A stretch of 64,000 nucleotides of DNA from SpSt-539 sp964549445 (lineage in GTDB: Bacteria > Planctomycetota > Phycisphaerae > UBA1845 > UTPLA1): NCBI GenBank assembly GCA_964549445.1, contig CAZJVS010000004.1, positions 112,816 to 176,815 of the forward strand, given 5' to 3'. A program made the translations under genes and the position numbers. This document shows, one piece after another, positions 1-9,065 of this stretch; within the stretch, counting starts at the first letter, position 1, and each line of letters begins with the position of its first letter. The notes below the pieces were generated by a model that was not told where the DNA came from, made no database searches, and saw only the letters and a program-made list of their open reading frames with translations.

Positions 1-1
1 A

Positions 2-340
2 ACGTTTATGGCACTGCGAATGGCGGTCAACCGTGAAGGCGAGACGCTGGCAGCCCTGCTGCGGCAGGTCCCGGACCTCCTGCGACCCGGAGGTCGCGCA
101 GCCATCATCAGTTTCCACAGCGGTGAAGATCGTCTCGTGAAGGAGAGCTTTCGCGCCGCCGCGAGAAGCGGAATTTATCAACTGATCACGAAGAAACCCG
201 TCACCCCGAGTCAGGCCGAGCAGCGCCGCAATCCGCGCAGCCGCTCGGCAAAACTGCGCGTGGCGGAACGAACGGCAACCGGGTTCGGCCAGCCCGACGA
301 CATCGCGGCGCGGCCCGACGAGGGAGGTCTCAAGTCATGA
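2..340 (+). CDS. rsmH: 16S rRNA m4C1402 methyltransferase, C-terminal part
   Basis: This is the C-terminal 112 residues of RsmH (MraW), the SAM-dependent enzyme that N4-methylates C1402 of 16S rRNA. The start lies to the left of the window. The visible part has the family signatures TFMALRMAVNRE and IISFHSGEDRLVK and the basic C-terminal stretch rich in NPRSRSAKLR. Its stop TGA overlaps the ATG of the next gene (ATGA at 337-340), which indicates translational coupling. It is the first visible gene of the dcw cluster, its usual location in bacteria. Confidence 0.93.
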   Translation, partial: TFMALRMAVNREGETLAALLRQVPDLLRPGGRAAIISFHSGEDRLVKESFRAAARSGIYQLITKKPVTPSQAEQRRNPRSRSAKLRVAERTATGFGQPDDIAARPDEGGLKS

Positions 341-1500
341 CGAAGGAAACGAAGATCGGCCTGCTGGTGGGTCTGGCGTTCATTATCCTGTTCGCCATCA
401 TCCTCTCCGAGAAGGGTGCGGGCCCGCGTCCCCAGGGTTCGCCGCAATTCACCCAGGTTGATCGCACCCAGCGCGGCGTCGATCGAACGGGTTCATCGCT
501 GACCGACGCCGGAAAGCTCTCCCTTCCGGTCGAGCCGGTTCGCATCGAGCCGTCGCGCCGCACCCACACGAAGCCGGCGCCGGTTGCAACTGCCGCGCCG
601 GCGGATCGTCGCGACGAAGTCTCACTTCCCACGTTGGATCCGTCTCTGATTGGCGACAAAACGGCCGCGGCGGGTGGAAACAACACGCAGAGTCCGGTCA
701 TCGCCTTGGGAGACTTCGTCGGCCCCGTACACACGGATGAGAAGTCCTGGTCCGCGAACATCGCCACCGCCGACAGCTCAAAGTCCAGGCGCTCCAGCGA
801 TCTCGCCGCAAGCGTGAAGTCGCTGCAGACGAAGCTCGACTCGCTCGCCGCCCGCACCAACACCGCCACCGAAAACGTCGAAGCGGTCGAACCCGCCGCC
901 GTAACCGAAGACTCTTCAGCGACCGCCGCGGCGACCGGCACCGGCGACGGCACCTATGTCGTCCAACCTGGCGACACGCTCACGACCATCGCCAAGCGAA
1001 CCTGCGGTCATTGCGGGCCCTCGGCGATCGACTCGATCTGCACCGCGAACGCCAAGACACTCAAGAACCGCAACTCGCTGGTAGTCGGGCAGAAGCTCAT
1101 CATTCCGAAGCCCGCCGGCCGCGTCATCACGGCCTCGGGCGAAGCTGAGACCGCGCCGAATGCCGGCCTCGCAAGCGCCGTACCGTCCAAGGCCGATGCG
1201 AAGAAGTCCGCCTCCTCGAAGAGCAAAGGTGCCAAGACCGTCGCCGTCGCCGCAGGAGCGACGCGTACCTATCGCGTCAAAGCCAAGGACACCCTGAGCC
1301 GCATCGCCAAGGAGCAGCTCGGCGATGCAAAGCGCTATCGTGAAATCGTCGAACTGAATCGAGGCGTTCTGGGAGATCACAATCGCATTCGGCCGGGCAT
1401 GAAGCTCAAGCTCCCGGCGGGCGGCGCCGCAGCGGCAACCGCCGGCGAACAGATCGAAACATCGGCGCGTGAGGGCGGAGAGAAGACGATCGCGCTCTAA
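337..1500 (+). CDS. Membrane-anchored protein with two LysM domains in the dcw cluster
   Basis: A 387-residue protein with a short cytoplasmic N-terminus, one transmembrane segment (about residues 7-24), and a long low-complexity Ala/Thr/Ser/Pro-rich periplasmic linker. It has two LysM modules, at about residues 206-259 (starting TYVVQPGDTL) and 311-361 (starting TYRVKAKDTLSRIAKEQLGD). LysM modules bind N-acetylglucosamine-containing glycans such as peptidoglycan, so the likely role is an inner-membrane protein reaching the cell wall. It lies between rsmH (4-nt overlap) and the ftsL-like gene, where many bacteria have nothing, so a role in division or wall synthesis is inferred from context. 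No catalytic domain is visible. Confidence 0.85.
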   Translation: MTKETKIGLLVGLAFIILFAIILSEKGAGPRPQGSPQFTQVDRTQRGVDRTGSSLTDAGKLSLPVEPVRIEPSRRTHTKPAPVATAAPADRRDEVSLPTLDPSLIGDKTAAAGGNNTQSPVIALGDFVGPVHTDEKSWSANIATADSSKSRRSSDLAASVKSLQTKLDSLAARTNTATENVEAVEPAAVTEDSSATAAATGTGDGTYVVQPGDTLTTIAKRTCGHCGPSAIDSICTANAKTLKNRNSLVVGQKLIIPKPAGRVITASGEAETAPNAGLASAVPSKADAKKSASSKSKGAKTVAVAAGATRTYRVKAKDTLSRIAKEQLGDAKRYREIVELNRGVLGDHNRIRPGMKLKLPAGGAAAATAGEQIETSAREGGEKTIAL

Positions 1501-1538
1501 GCGCGACCACGCCAGCTTTCCGCGGCGGGTAGAGCAGG

Positions 1539-1859
1539 ATGCACGACACCGGCCGCACCATGACAGTTCCGCGGGCCATGCTGGTCCTGGGAATGCTGAC
1601 CATCGTCGGCATCTCCACGGTACTGCTGCGGGCCGATACGGCCAAGGCCGCCCACCGCGTCCAGCGCCTGCATCAGCAACAAACCCGGCTCCGCCATCAA
1701 CTCTGGGGCTACGAACTGGAACTCGCACGGCTGCGTGCTCCGCAACGGATCGCGGAACGGGCCGTCAAACTCGGACTGGATGTCCAACCGCCGCCGGTCG
1801 ATCAATCGCCTTCCCAACGGCACGGCGGCAGTGTGAAACTGAGGGTCGGGGGCGACTGA
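1539..1859 (+). CDS. ftsL: FtsL-like bitopic division protein
   Basis: A 106-residue protein with the FtsL layout: short N-terminus, one transmembrane helix (about residues 13-31), and a periplasmic Leu/Gln/Arg-rich coiled coil (about 35-66). The coiled coil is followed by the motif LRAPQRIAERAVKLGL, which resembles the region after the FtsL coiled coil ('xPxRIExxAxxxLGM'). FtsL pairs with DivIC/FtsB and recruits the FtsW/FtsI synthase. The call rests on topology and position directly before ftsI, because FtsL sequences are poorly conserved. A second Met at residue 8 (1560) is an alternative start. Confidence 0.75.
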   Translation: MHDTGRTMTVPRAMLVLGMLTIVGISTVLLRADTAKAAHRVQRLHQQQTRLRHQLWGYELELARLRAPQRIAERAVKLGLDVQPPPVDQSPSQRHGGSVKLRVGGD

Positions 1860-1866
1860 CGCAAGG

Positions 1867-3621
1867 ATGCGTGTCGTGCGCTTGAAATCTTCCTACGTGG
1901 CCGGACAGTTGCTCATGAGTCTCCTCCTGACGGCGCTCGTTGCGCTCGTCGGGCGGCTCGTCTACATCAACACCAACCAGGGCGCCCGTCTCCTCTCGCG
2001 CGCCTACGAGCAGCAGCGGGCCCGCGTGCCGATTCCCGCCCGCCGCGGCCTCATCGTCGACTGCAACGGCCGGATTCTCGCCGGCTCCGCGCTGCAAAAA
2101 AGCGTCTTCGCCGACCCGCTGATCATCCCCGACAAGCAGGCCGCCGCCGTCGAGGTCGGGCGAATACTCGACCTGCCGGCGGTTGAACTCGGCCAGGACC
2201 TCATCGCGGCCGGCAAGCACCGCTTCTTCGTCATCCGCAATCGCATCAGCGAAGAGCAGGCCGAGACCCTCCGCCGCAGCCGCGTCACCGGCGTCGGTGT
2301 TTTTGAAGAGCCGTACCGCACCTATCCGCTCGGCTCGCTCGCAAGCCAGGTGCTCGGCTTCGCGTCGAGCGACGGCCACGGCCTCGCCGGCATCGAGAAC
2401 CAGTGCGACGAATGGCTTCGCGGAGAGACGGGCGTCAAGACCATCGTCTGCGACGCCGCCCGCCGCGCCTTCTGGCTCGCCGACGAGGGCTACCAGCCCC
2501 CGCGCGACGGCTATCATGTCGTCCTCACGATCGACGCGGTCATCCAGGCCACCGCCGAGCGCGAGCTGCGTTCCGCGGTCGCCAAGTATCGCGCCGAGTC
2601 CGGTGTCGCGATCGTCATGGATCCCCGCAACGGCGCGATCCTCGCCCTCGCCAACCTCCCCGACTTCGACCCCAATCACTACCAGGACTACGCCGGCGAT
2701 TCCAAATGGCGCCTTCGAAACCGCGCTGTCACCGATCCCGTCGAGCCCGGCAGCACGTTCAAGTCTTTCATCGCGGCCTGGGCCCTCCAGGAAAAAGTCA
2801 CCCACCTCGGCGACATTATCGACTGCGAAGGCGGCGCCTGGGTCGACGGCAAGCGCGTCCTCCACGATCACAGGGCCTACACCAACCTCAGCTTCGAAGA
2901 CGTCCTGGCCAAGTCCAGCAACATTGGAATGGGCAAGCTTGGCAAGCGGCTGGGCAACAAGCGTCTCCGCGCTGCCCTCAAGGCCTTCGGCTTCGGCGAA
3001 AAAACCGGCGTCGACATCGCCGGCGAATCGCCCGGAATCGTTCCCGCCCCGCACGAGTGGACCAGCTTCTCGACCACCAGCGTCCCGATGGGGCACGAAA
3101 TCTCCGTCACCCCGCTCCAGGTCATCCGCGCCTTCTGCGCCTTTGCCAACGGCGGCATGCTCGTCCAGCCGCATGTCATTCGCGCTGTCGTCGCCTCTGA
3201 CGGCGGCATCGTCCAGGAGTTCAGGGAGCCGCCCAAACGCCGGGCAATCTCCAAGGCCCTCGCCGACACCATGAAAAACCAGATCCTCAGCGGTGTCGTC
3301 AACCATGGCACCGGGTCGGGGGCCGCCCTCACGAAGTACCAGGTCTTTGGCAAGACCGGCACCGCCCAGATCCCCAAGCCCAACAGCCCCGGCTACATCC
3401 CCGACGCCTACATGGGCTCCTTCATCGGTGCCGCCCCCTGCGATGACCCCCGTCTCGTCGTACTCGTCTGCATCACCAGGCCGCAGAAATCGTTGGGTTA
3501 CTACGGTGGTACCGTCGCGGCGCCGGCCGCCCGTGAAATCCTCGCCGCCAGTCTGGCCTACTTGCAGGTTCCGCCCGAGCGAGAGGCGCCCGTCGAGTTG
3601 GCCGGCGCGCCGGCCGACTGA
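1867..3621 (+). CDS. ftsI: Septal peptidoglycan transpeptidase (class B PBP, FtsI-like)
   Basis: A 584-residue class B penicillin-binding protein. It has an N-terminal membrane anchor (about residues 15-35), a PBP dimerisation domain including RRGLIVDCNGRILAGS, and a transpeptidase domain. The three active-site motifs are present: STFK with catalytic Ser296, SSN at 350-352, and KTGTAQ at 496-501. It cross-links meso-diaminopimelate stem peptides at the septum and normally works with the glycosyltransferase FtsW, encoded downstream. No PASTA domain is visible. It starts 7 nt after the ftsL-like stop. Confidence 0.95.
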   Translation: MRVVRLKSSYVAGQLLMSLLLTALVALVGRLVYINTNQGARLLSRAYEQQRARVPIPARRGLIVDCNGRILAGSALQKSVFADPLIIPDKQAAAVEVGRILDLPAVELGQDLIAAGKHRFFVIRNRISEEQAETLRRSRVTGVGVFEEPYRTYPLGSLASQVLGFASSDGHGLAGIENQCDEWLRGETGVKTIVCDAARRAFWLADEGYQPPRDGYHVVLTIDAVIQATAERELRSAVAKYRAESGVAIVMDPRNGAILALANLPDFDPNHYQDYAGDSKWRLRNRAVTDPVEPGSTFKSFIAAWALQEKVTHLGDIIDCEGGAWVDGKRVLHDHRAYTNLSFEDVLAKSSNIGMGKLGKRLGNKRLRAALKAFGFGEKTGVDIAGESPGIVPAPHEWTSFSTTSVPMGHEISVTPLQVIRAFCAFANGGMLVQPHVIRAVVASDGGIVQEFREPPKRRAISKALADTMKNQILSGVVNHGTGSGAALTKYQVFGKTGTAQIPKPNSPGYIPDAYMGSFIGAAPCDDPRLVVLVCITRPQKSLGYYGGTVAAPAAREILAASLAYLQVPPEREAPVELAGAPAD

Positions 3622-3771
3622 TCGTCCGACCGACGGTGGATTTTCGCGTAGGGCGGGCTGGGCGCACCGCGCCCCTGTGTTAGACTCCCGCCGTCGCGAC
3701 GGTGCGACGAACAGTGCGAAACGCACGCGGCCACGGCGGGCCAACAACTCGCGGCCGCAGTTGAAGTAGCC

Positions 3772-5286
3772 ATGGTGGGCGATCATTTGACGACGACGGA
3801 GCGTTCGATACCGCTGGCCGAACTCTGCCAGCGAGCACTTCGAGTCGGGGGCTTTTCTTCAAAGCCCATCCTCGGAATCACCGACGACTCTCGACACGTA
3901 AAGCCCGGTTGGCTCTACGTCGCGGTCAAAGGTACGCGCGTCGACGGCCACGACTTCGTCCCGCAGGTCGCCGGCGCGGGCGCCGCCGCGGTTGTCGTCG
4001 AGCGCTATGTCGGTACGCCGAGCGGCGTCACCGAGCTCATCGTGCCCGACTCGCGGCATGCACTCGCCCGCCTCATGGCCTGTTGGACGGGTCTCGACCT
4101 CCTCCAGGATCAACGCCGCCTCCGCGTCCTGGGCATCACCGGCACAAACGGCAAGTCCACCTTCGTCTTCATGAGCCGCGCGCTCCTCGCCGCCGCCGGA
4201 TGCAAGTCAGCGATGATCGGCACCGTTGTCTACGATCTCGTCGGCCGCCAGATTCCCTCGCCCCTCACCACGCCGCCCGCGGTCATGCTGAGCGAGTATC
4301 TCGTCGAAGCCGCCAACGCCGGCGCACGCTTCGCCACAATGGAAGTCTCGAGCATCAGTCTCGATCAGCGCCGCGTCGACGGCATCGACTTCGAGGTCGC
4401 CGTCTTTTCAAACCTCACCGGCGATCATCTCGACTATCACGGGACGATGGCGAACTACCTCGCCGCCAAGAAGCGCCTCTTCGACGGTTTGCGCCCCAGC
4501 GCCAGCGCCGTCGTCAACGCCGACGACCCCAGCAGCGATCTCATCATCGCCAATTGCCGCGCCCGAATTCTTCGCTACGGCTTCAACGACCGCGCCGACC
4601 TTCGCGCCGAACCGCTCGAAACCACCGCCGCCGGCACGCGCTTCCTGCTGCACTACGGTTCCGGCACGCTCGAAATGACGACGCCGCTCGCCGGTCGCCA
4701 CAACGTCTACAACTCGATGGCCGCCGCCGGCGCGATGCTCGCCGTTGGCCTCGATCTCGAGACGATCCGCACCGGGCTCGCGACCGTTCGCCGGGTTCCC
4801 GGCCGCCTCGAACGCGTCGGCGAGCAGGGCTCCGGCGTTAACGTCTTCGTCGACTACGCCCACACCGACGACGCACTCGACAACGTGCTCCGGGCCGTCC
4901 GCCCGCTCACCCCCGGCCGCCTCTGGTGCGTCTTCGGCTGCGGCGGAGATCGCGATCGTACAAAGCGCCCTCGCATGGCAGCCGTCGCCGCACGTCTCGC
5001 CGATGCCGTCGTCGTCACGAGCGACAACCCCCGAACCGAAGACCCGAAGCTCATTATCGACGAAATCCTGCGCGGTTTGCCGCAGGACAAGTCGTCGTCG
5101 GCCCTCGTCGAACCCGATCGTGCCGCCGCGATTCACGCCGCCGTCACCCGCGCCCAGCGCGGCGACACGATTCTCATCGCCGGAAAGGGCCACGAAGACT
5201 ACCAGATCATCGGAACCGAGAAATTTCACTTCGACGACGTCGAAGTCGCGCAGGCCGCCCTGCGACATCGAGCGGGAGCCGCATGA
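3772..5286 (+). CDS. murE: UDP-MurNAc-L-Ala-D-Glu:meso-diaminopimelate ligase
   Basis: A 504-residue cytoplasmic Mur ligase that adds the third stem-peptide residue. The ATP-binding loop GTNGKS is at residues 124-129. The C-terminal motif DNPRTEDP (418-425) matches the DNPR signature of enzymes that select meso-diaminopimelate, so the wall is predicted to be of the mDAP type. GKGHEDYQ near the C-terminus is also typical. The gene follows ftsI after 150 bp without a clear ribosome-binding site, so the exact start is uncertain. Its stop overlaps the murF start (ATGA at 5283-5286). Confidence 0.95.
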   Translation: MVGDHLTTTERSIPLAELCQRALRVGGFSSKPILGITDDSRHVKPGWLYVAVKGTRVDGHDFVPQVAGAGAAAVVVERYVGTPSGVTELIVPDSRHALARLMACWTGLDLLQDQRRLRVLGITGTNGKSTFVFMSRALLAAAGCKSAMIGTVVYDLVGRQIPSPLTTPPAVMLSEYLVEAANAGARFATMEVSSISLDQRRVDGIDFEVAVFSNLTGDHLDYHGTMANYLAAKKRLFDGLRPSASAVVNADDPSSDLIIANCRARILRYGFNDRADLRAEPLETTAAGTRFLLHYGSGTLEMTTPLAGRHNVYNSMAAAGAMLAVGLDLETIRTGLATVRRVPGRLERVGEQGSGVNVFVDYAHTDDALDNVLRAVRPLTPGRLWCVFGCGGDRDRTKRPRMAAVAARLADAVVVTSDNPRTEDPKLIIDEILRGLPQDKSSSALVEPDRAAAIHAAVTRAQRGDTILIAGKGHEDYQIIGTEKFHFDDVEVAQAALRHRAGAA

Positions 5287-6761
5287 AACGCCTGACCATA
5301 GACGAAGTCGTCGACGCCATGGGCGCCCGACCGCTTGAAAAGCCGCCGGTCACCGGCGTCGCCCGCGTCTCAACCGACAGCCGCGATGTCCGCCCCGAAG
5401 ACCTCTTCTTCGCCATCCCGGGCGAGCAGTTCAACGGCCACGACTTCGTCGATGCCGCCCTGTCTGGCGGCGCGGCCTTTGCGGTCGTCTCCGACGCCGG
5501 CCGAGTGCCCGAGCGCTGGCGTCATTCCGGCCGCCTCATCGTGGTTCCCGACACGATCGACGCCCTTGGCCGATTGGCGTCCTACCATCGCACTCAGACC
5601 GCGGCGTCTGTCATCGGCGTCGTCGGGAGCAACGGCAAAACGACGACAAAAGAGCTGACCTTCGCGGTCCTTCTCGCCAAAAAGCGCGGCCGCGCAGCCG
5701 CCAAGAGCTTCAACAACCACATCGGCGTCCCGCTGACACTGCTCTCCGTCGAGCCCGCCGACGAGTTTGTCGTCGTCGAAATCGGCACCAATCACCCCGG
5801 CGAAGTCGCGGCCCTCGCCCAGATCGCACGGCCCGACATCGGCATCGTGACCAGCATCGGCGAAGAGCACCTCGAATTCTTCGGCGACATCGCGAAGGTA
5901 GCGGACGAAGAGCTCTCGTTGCTCCCGCACATCCGCCGTCGCGGCCTCGCCGTGTTGAACGTTGCCTGCCGCGATCACCCTCAGGCCCGCGCCCGCCAGG
6001 ACCTCACCGTCCTTTCGTTCGGTCTCGAACCCGGCTGCGATCTGTGGGCTGGAGACATTCAACTCGACGGCGGAATGCAGCGCTTCAAAGTCAACGGACG
6101 CTTCCCCTACGCCCTGCCGACCATTGGCACGCATAACATCTCAAACGCCCTGGCCGCCATTACCGTCGGACTCCGTTTCGGCATGAAGCACGATGAAATC
6201 GCCGCCGCGCTCGCGACTGCCGAGTTGCCTTCAATGCGTTTAGAAATCCGACGCTTCGGATCCGTCACGCTCATCAACGACGCCTACAACGCCAACCCAT
6301 CGAGTATGAAAGCCGCCCTCGCGAGTCTGGAACAAATGCCGACCTCCGGCCGCCGCGTTCTCGTTCTGGGCGACATGCGCGAACTCGGAGAGCAGGCCGG
6401 ACGCTGCCACGAAGAACTCGGTCACGCCGCTGGACGATCCAGCGCTGCGGTCATCGTTGCCATCGGCTCATTCGCCCGCACTGTCGCCGATGGCGCGACC
6501 AAGACAGCTGGCGCATCCAAGCGGACACATACCTATCCGACCGTCGAAACCGCCATTACTGGCGTCGAGCAGTTGATCGAGCCGGGCGACGTCGTGCTTC
6601 TCAAGGGCTCGCGAGCCATGCGACTCGAGCGGCTCATCCCCGCGATCGAAAAGGGAGCGGTAGGGGGGGCGGGCGAACCCGAATCGGCTCCCGACCCCGG
6701 GACAACCGCTCGTAAGGCACAGGGACCGCGACGATCCCGTTCCGCGGCCGCGCGGATCTGA
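5283..6761 (+). CDS. murF: UDP-MurNAc-tripeptide:D-Ala-D-Ala ligase
   Basis: A 492-residue Mur ligase that adds D-Ala-D-Ala to the UDP-MurNAc-tripeptide. The N-terminal domain begins MKRLTIDEVVDAMGA, the P-loop GSNGKTTT is at residues 115-122, and INDAYNANPSSMKAAL is a MurF family signature. An open reading frame extends upstream in the same frame, but the start at 5283 is chosen because it overlaps the murE stop (ATGA) and begins the known N-terminal domain. The last 30 or so residues are a Pro/Arg/Ala-rich tail beyond the usual end. The stop overlaps mraY by one base (TGATG). Confidence 0.95.
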   Translation: MKRLTIDEVVDAMGARPLEKPPVTGVARVSTDSRDVRPEDLFFAIPGEQFNGHDFVDAALSGGAAFAVVSDAGRVPERWRHSGRLIVVPDTIDALGRLASYHRTQTAASVIGVVGSNGKTTTKELTFAVLLAKKRGRAAAKSFNNHIGVPLTLLSVEPADEFVVVEIGTNHPGEVAALAQIARPDIGIVTSIGEEHLEFFGDIAKVADEELSLLPHIRRRGLAVLNVACRDHPQARARQDLTVLSFGLEPGCDLWAGDIQLDGGMQRFKVNGRFPYALPTIGTHNISNALAAITVGLRFGMKHDEIAAALATAELPSMRLEIRRFGSVTLINDAYNANPSSMKAALASLEQMPTSGRRVLVLGDMRELGEQAGRCHEELGHAAGRSSAAVIVAIGSFARTVADGATKTAGASKRTHTYPTVETAITGVEQLIEPGDVVLLKGSRAMRLERLIPAIEKGAVGGAGEPESAPDPGTTARKAQGPRRSRSAAARI

Positions 6762-7897
6762 TGCTCTACCGCCTCCTGAGCTATCTCCTGAACGATCAGC
6801 CCTACGCGTACCAGGCGGCCATCTTCCGAGGTCTGCTCGCCATCCCGTGCGCCTTCGCTTTGGTTCTGTGGCTCGGTCCACGCGTCATTCGCTGGCTCAT
6901 CCGCATGAAGCTCGGTGATCGCCCCGAATTCGACCACACCGCCCTCAACCAGCTCACCCAGCACAAGGCCAACGTCCCCACCATGGGCGGGATCCTCATC
7001 CTTGCCTCCATCCTCGTCAGCGTCCTCCTCCTCGCCGACCTTAGGAATTTCTACATCCACCTTGCCGTCTTCTGCATGCTCTGGCTCGGCTCCCTCGGCG
7101 CAATCGACGACTGGCTCAAGCTCACCGCCTCGCGCCGTTCCGGCACCCGTGACGGCCTCAAGAGCTACGAAAAGCTGCTCTTCCAGATCGGACTCGGCGT
7201 CCTCCTCGCCTTTTTCATCCACCAATACGGCAAGCGCAACCTCGAGCCCGGCCAGATCGCCTTTTTTAACCAGATCATGATTCCCTTCTACAAGGGCGAT
7301 CCGATCACCCACGGCGTGACCGTCTCCGTCCCCATTTTCATGCTCGTAACCGTGATTGTCGTCACCGGCACGTCCAATGCGGTCAATCTGACCGATGGAA
7401 TGGATGGTCTCGCCGCCGGCTGCGTGGCGATGTGTACGGTCGTTTTCATGATCATGTCCGCCATTGTCGGAAACGAAGACTGGGCCGCCTACCTGCTCCT
7501 GCCGCGCGTGGCCGGCTCGGGCGAACTCTCGGTCCTCTGCGGCGCCATGACCGGCGCCTGCCTCGGTTTCCTCTGGTACAACTGCCACCCCGCCCAGGTC
7601 TTCATGGGTGACACCGGCTCGCTTCCGCTCGGCGGTCTGATCGGCTACGTCGCCATCGTCATCCGCCACGAACTCCTGCTCTTCATCGTCGGCGGCGTCT
7701 TCGTCATCGAAGCCCTCTCCGTCATCCTCCAGGTCGGCTACTTCAAATACACCGGCGGCAGACGCATCTTCCGCGTCGCCCCGATTCACCACCATTTCCA
7801 CTTGGGCGGCTGGACCGAAACACAGGTCGTTACACGCTTCTGGCTGATCGCCGCGCTCTTCGCGACCGCCGCCATCGCCACGGCGAAGCTCCGGTAG
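6761..7897 (+). CDS. mraY: Phospho-MurNAc-pentapeptide transferase
   Basis: A 378-residue polytopic membrane enzyme that moves phospho-MurNAc-pentapeptide from UDP to undecaprenyl phosphate, making lipid I. Recognisable motifs are VPTMGGILIL near the N-terminus, NLTDGMDGLAAG (from about residue 209), CHPAQVFMGDTGSLPLG with the catalytic Asp region, and the histidine loop PIHHHFHLGGWTE. About ten transmembrane helices can be seen. It starts within the murF stop and is followed after 7 nt by ftsW. Confidence 0.96.
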   Translation: MLYRLLSYLLNDQPYAYQAAIFRGLLAIPCAFALVLWLGPRVIRWLIRMKLGDRPEFDHTALNQLTQHKANVPTMGGILILASILVSVLLLADLRNFYIHLAVFCMLWLGSLGAIDDWLKLTASRRSGTRDGLKSYEKLLFQIGLGVLLAFFIHQYGKRNLEPGQIAFFNQIMIPFYKGDPITHGVTVSVPIFMLVTVIVVTGTSNAVNLTDGMDGLAAGCVAMCTVVFMIMSAIVGNEDWAAYLLLPRVAGSGELSVLCGAMTGACLGFLWYNCHPAQVFMGDTGSLPLGGLIGYVAIVIRHELLLFIVGGVFVIEALSVILQVGYFKYTGGRRIFRVAPIHHHFHLGGWTETQVVTRFWLIAALFATAAIATAKLR

Positions 7898-7904
7898 CGC
7901 ACGC

Positions 7905-9065
7905 ATGGTCATCGAAGCAACACACCCAACGCGCGCCAGTACGACCCTCGCCGTCGTCACCGCCGCTCTCATGGCCATGGGTGTCGTCATGGTCTTCTCG
8001 ACGACCGTGAGTCTCACCTCCGCTCCGCTCCTCAGCGCACCGCTCAAGAACCCGGCCGTCCGACAATCCCTCTTCACGATGCTCGCCCTGCTCGTGCTCC
8101 TGGTCGTCTCCATGACGCCCTACGAAATCTGGCGTCTGCGCCCCGGGACACTCTGGCAGCCCGCGATCCTGCTGCTCGTCGCGGCTATCGGTCTCTGCGC
8201 CGCCGTCCTGGTCCCCGGCATCGGCTCCGAACGCAACGGCGCCCGACGCTGGCTCTCGATCGGACCCGCCCAGTACGGCATGGGCTTCCAGCCCTCCGAA
8301 ATCGCAAAACTGGCGATCGTCATTTTCACCGCTGCCTTCGTCGACAGCCGCGGCGACAAGATGAAGTCGTTCTGGAAAGGGCTCCTGCCGGGCATGGCCG
8401 TGGTCGCGGTTCTCGCCGCCCTTGTCGGAAAAGAAGACTTCGGCACCGCGGCGATGCTCGCCTGCGTCGGTGCGTCCATGCTCCTCGCCGGCGGCGCACG
8501 CTGGTGGCAGATGGCCATCTGCGCCCTGCCCGGCATCGCTGGAATGGTCTACCTCGTCATCTGCGAACCCTACCGCATGAGCCGTCTCACCGGCTTCCTG
8601 AACATCTGGGACGACCCACTCGGCAAGGGCTACCACCAGGTCCAATCCCTCATGACCATCGCCTCCGGCGGCTGGTGGGGCCTCGGCCTCGGCAACGGCG
8701 TTCAAAAATATGGCTATCTCCCCGAAGCCCGCACCGACTTCATCTTCGCCATCATCTGCGAAGAACTCGGCCTCATCGGCGGCATCGCTGTCATTGGGCT
8801 CTTCTCGGTCTTCGTCTGGCAGGGCTGGCGCGCGTTCGCCGCAACGCCCGATCCAATGGCCCGCCTCCTCGCCTTCGGCGCAACGCTCCTGATCGGCATG
8901 CAGGCCGCCATGAACATCGCCGTCGTCACCGTCTCCGTCCCGACCAAGGGCATCTCCCTCCCGCTCGTCTCGGCAGGGGGGTCCGGCGTGGTCTTTCTCG
9001 GTGCGCTCATCGGCATCCTCATCAACGCCGCTCGCCGCCGCCCCGACGTGAGGACGCGCCGCTGA
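7905..9065 (+). CDS. ftsW: Septal peptidoglycan glycosyltransferase FtsW (SEDS family)
   Basis: A 386-residue SEDS membrane protein with about ten transmembrane helices. It contains the SEDS loop around NGARRWLSIGP, the motif FQPSEIAKLA, TDFIFAIICEELGLIGG, and the C-terminal GISLPLVSAGGSG. FtsW polymerises lipid II together with its cognate class B PBP, here FtsI. It is called FtsW rather than RodA because it sits in the dcw cluster between mraY and murG. The stop overlaps the murG start (TGATG). Confidence 0.93.
   Translation: MVIEATHPTRASTTLAVVTAALMAMGVVMVFSTTVSLTSAPLLSAPLKNPAVRQSLFTMLALLVLLVVSMTPYEIWRLRPGTLWQPAILLLVAAIGLCAAVLVPGIGSERNGARRWLSIGPAQYGMGFQPSEIAKLAIVIFTAAFVDSRGDKMKSFWKGLLPGMAVVAVLAALVGKEDFGTAAMLACVGASMLLAGGARWWQMAICALPGIAGMVYLVICEPYRMSRLTGFLNIWDDPLGKGYHQVQSLMTIASGGWWGLGLGNGVQKYGYLPEARTDFIFAIICEELGLIGGIAVIGLFSVFVWQGWRAFAATPDPMARLLAFGATLLIGMQAAMNIAVVTVSVPTKGISLPLVSAGGSGVVFLGALIGILINAARRRPDVRTRR

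Noticed and set aside
1765..3786. A 673-codon open frame on the minus strand opposite ftsI
   Set aside because: It runs antisense to clear ftsI motifs, its sequence is Gly/Asp/Glu/Val-rich without a recognisable domain, and long antisense frames are expected in this GC-rich codon usage.
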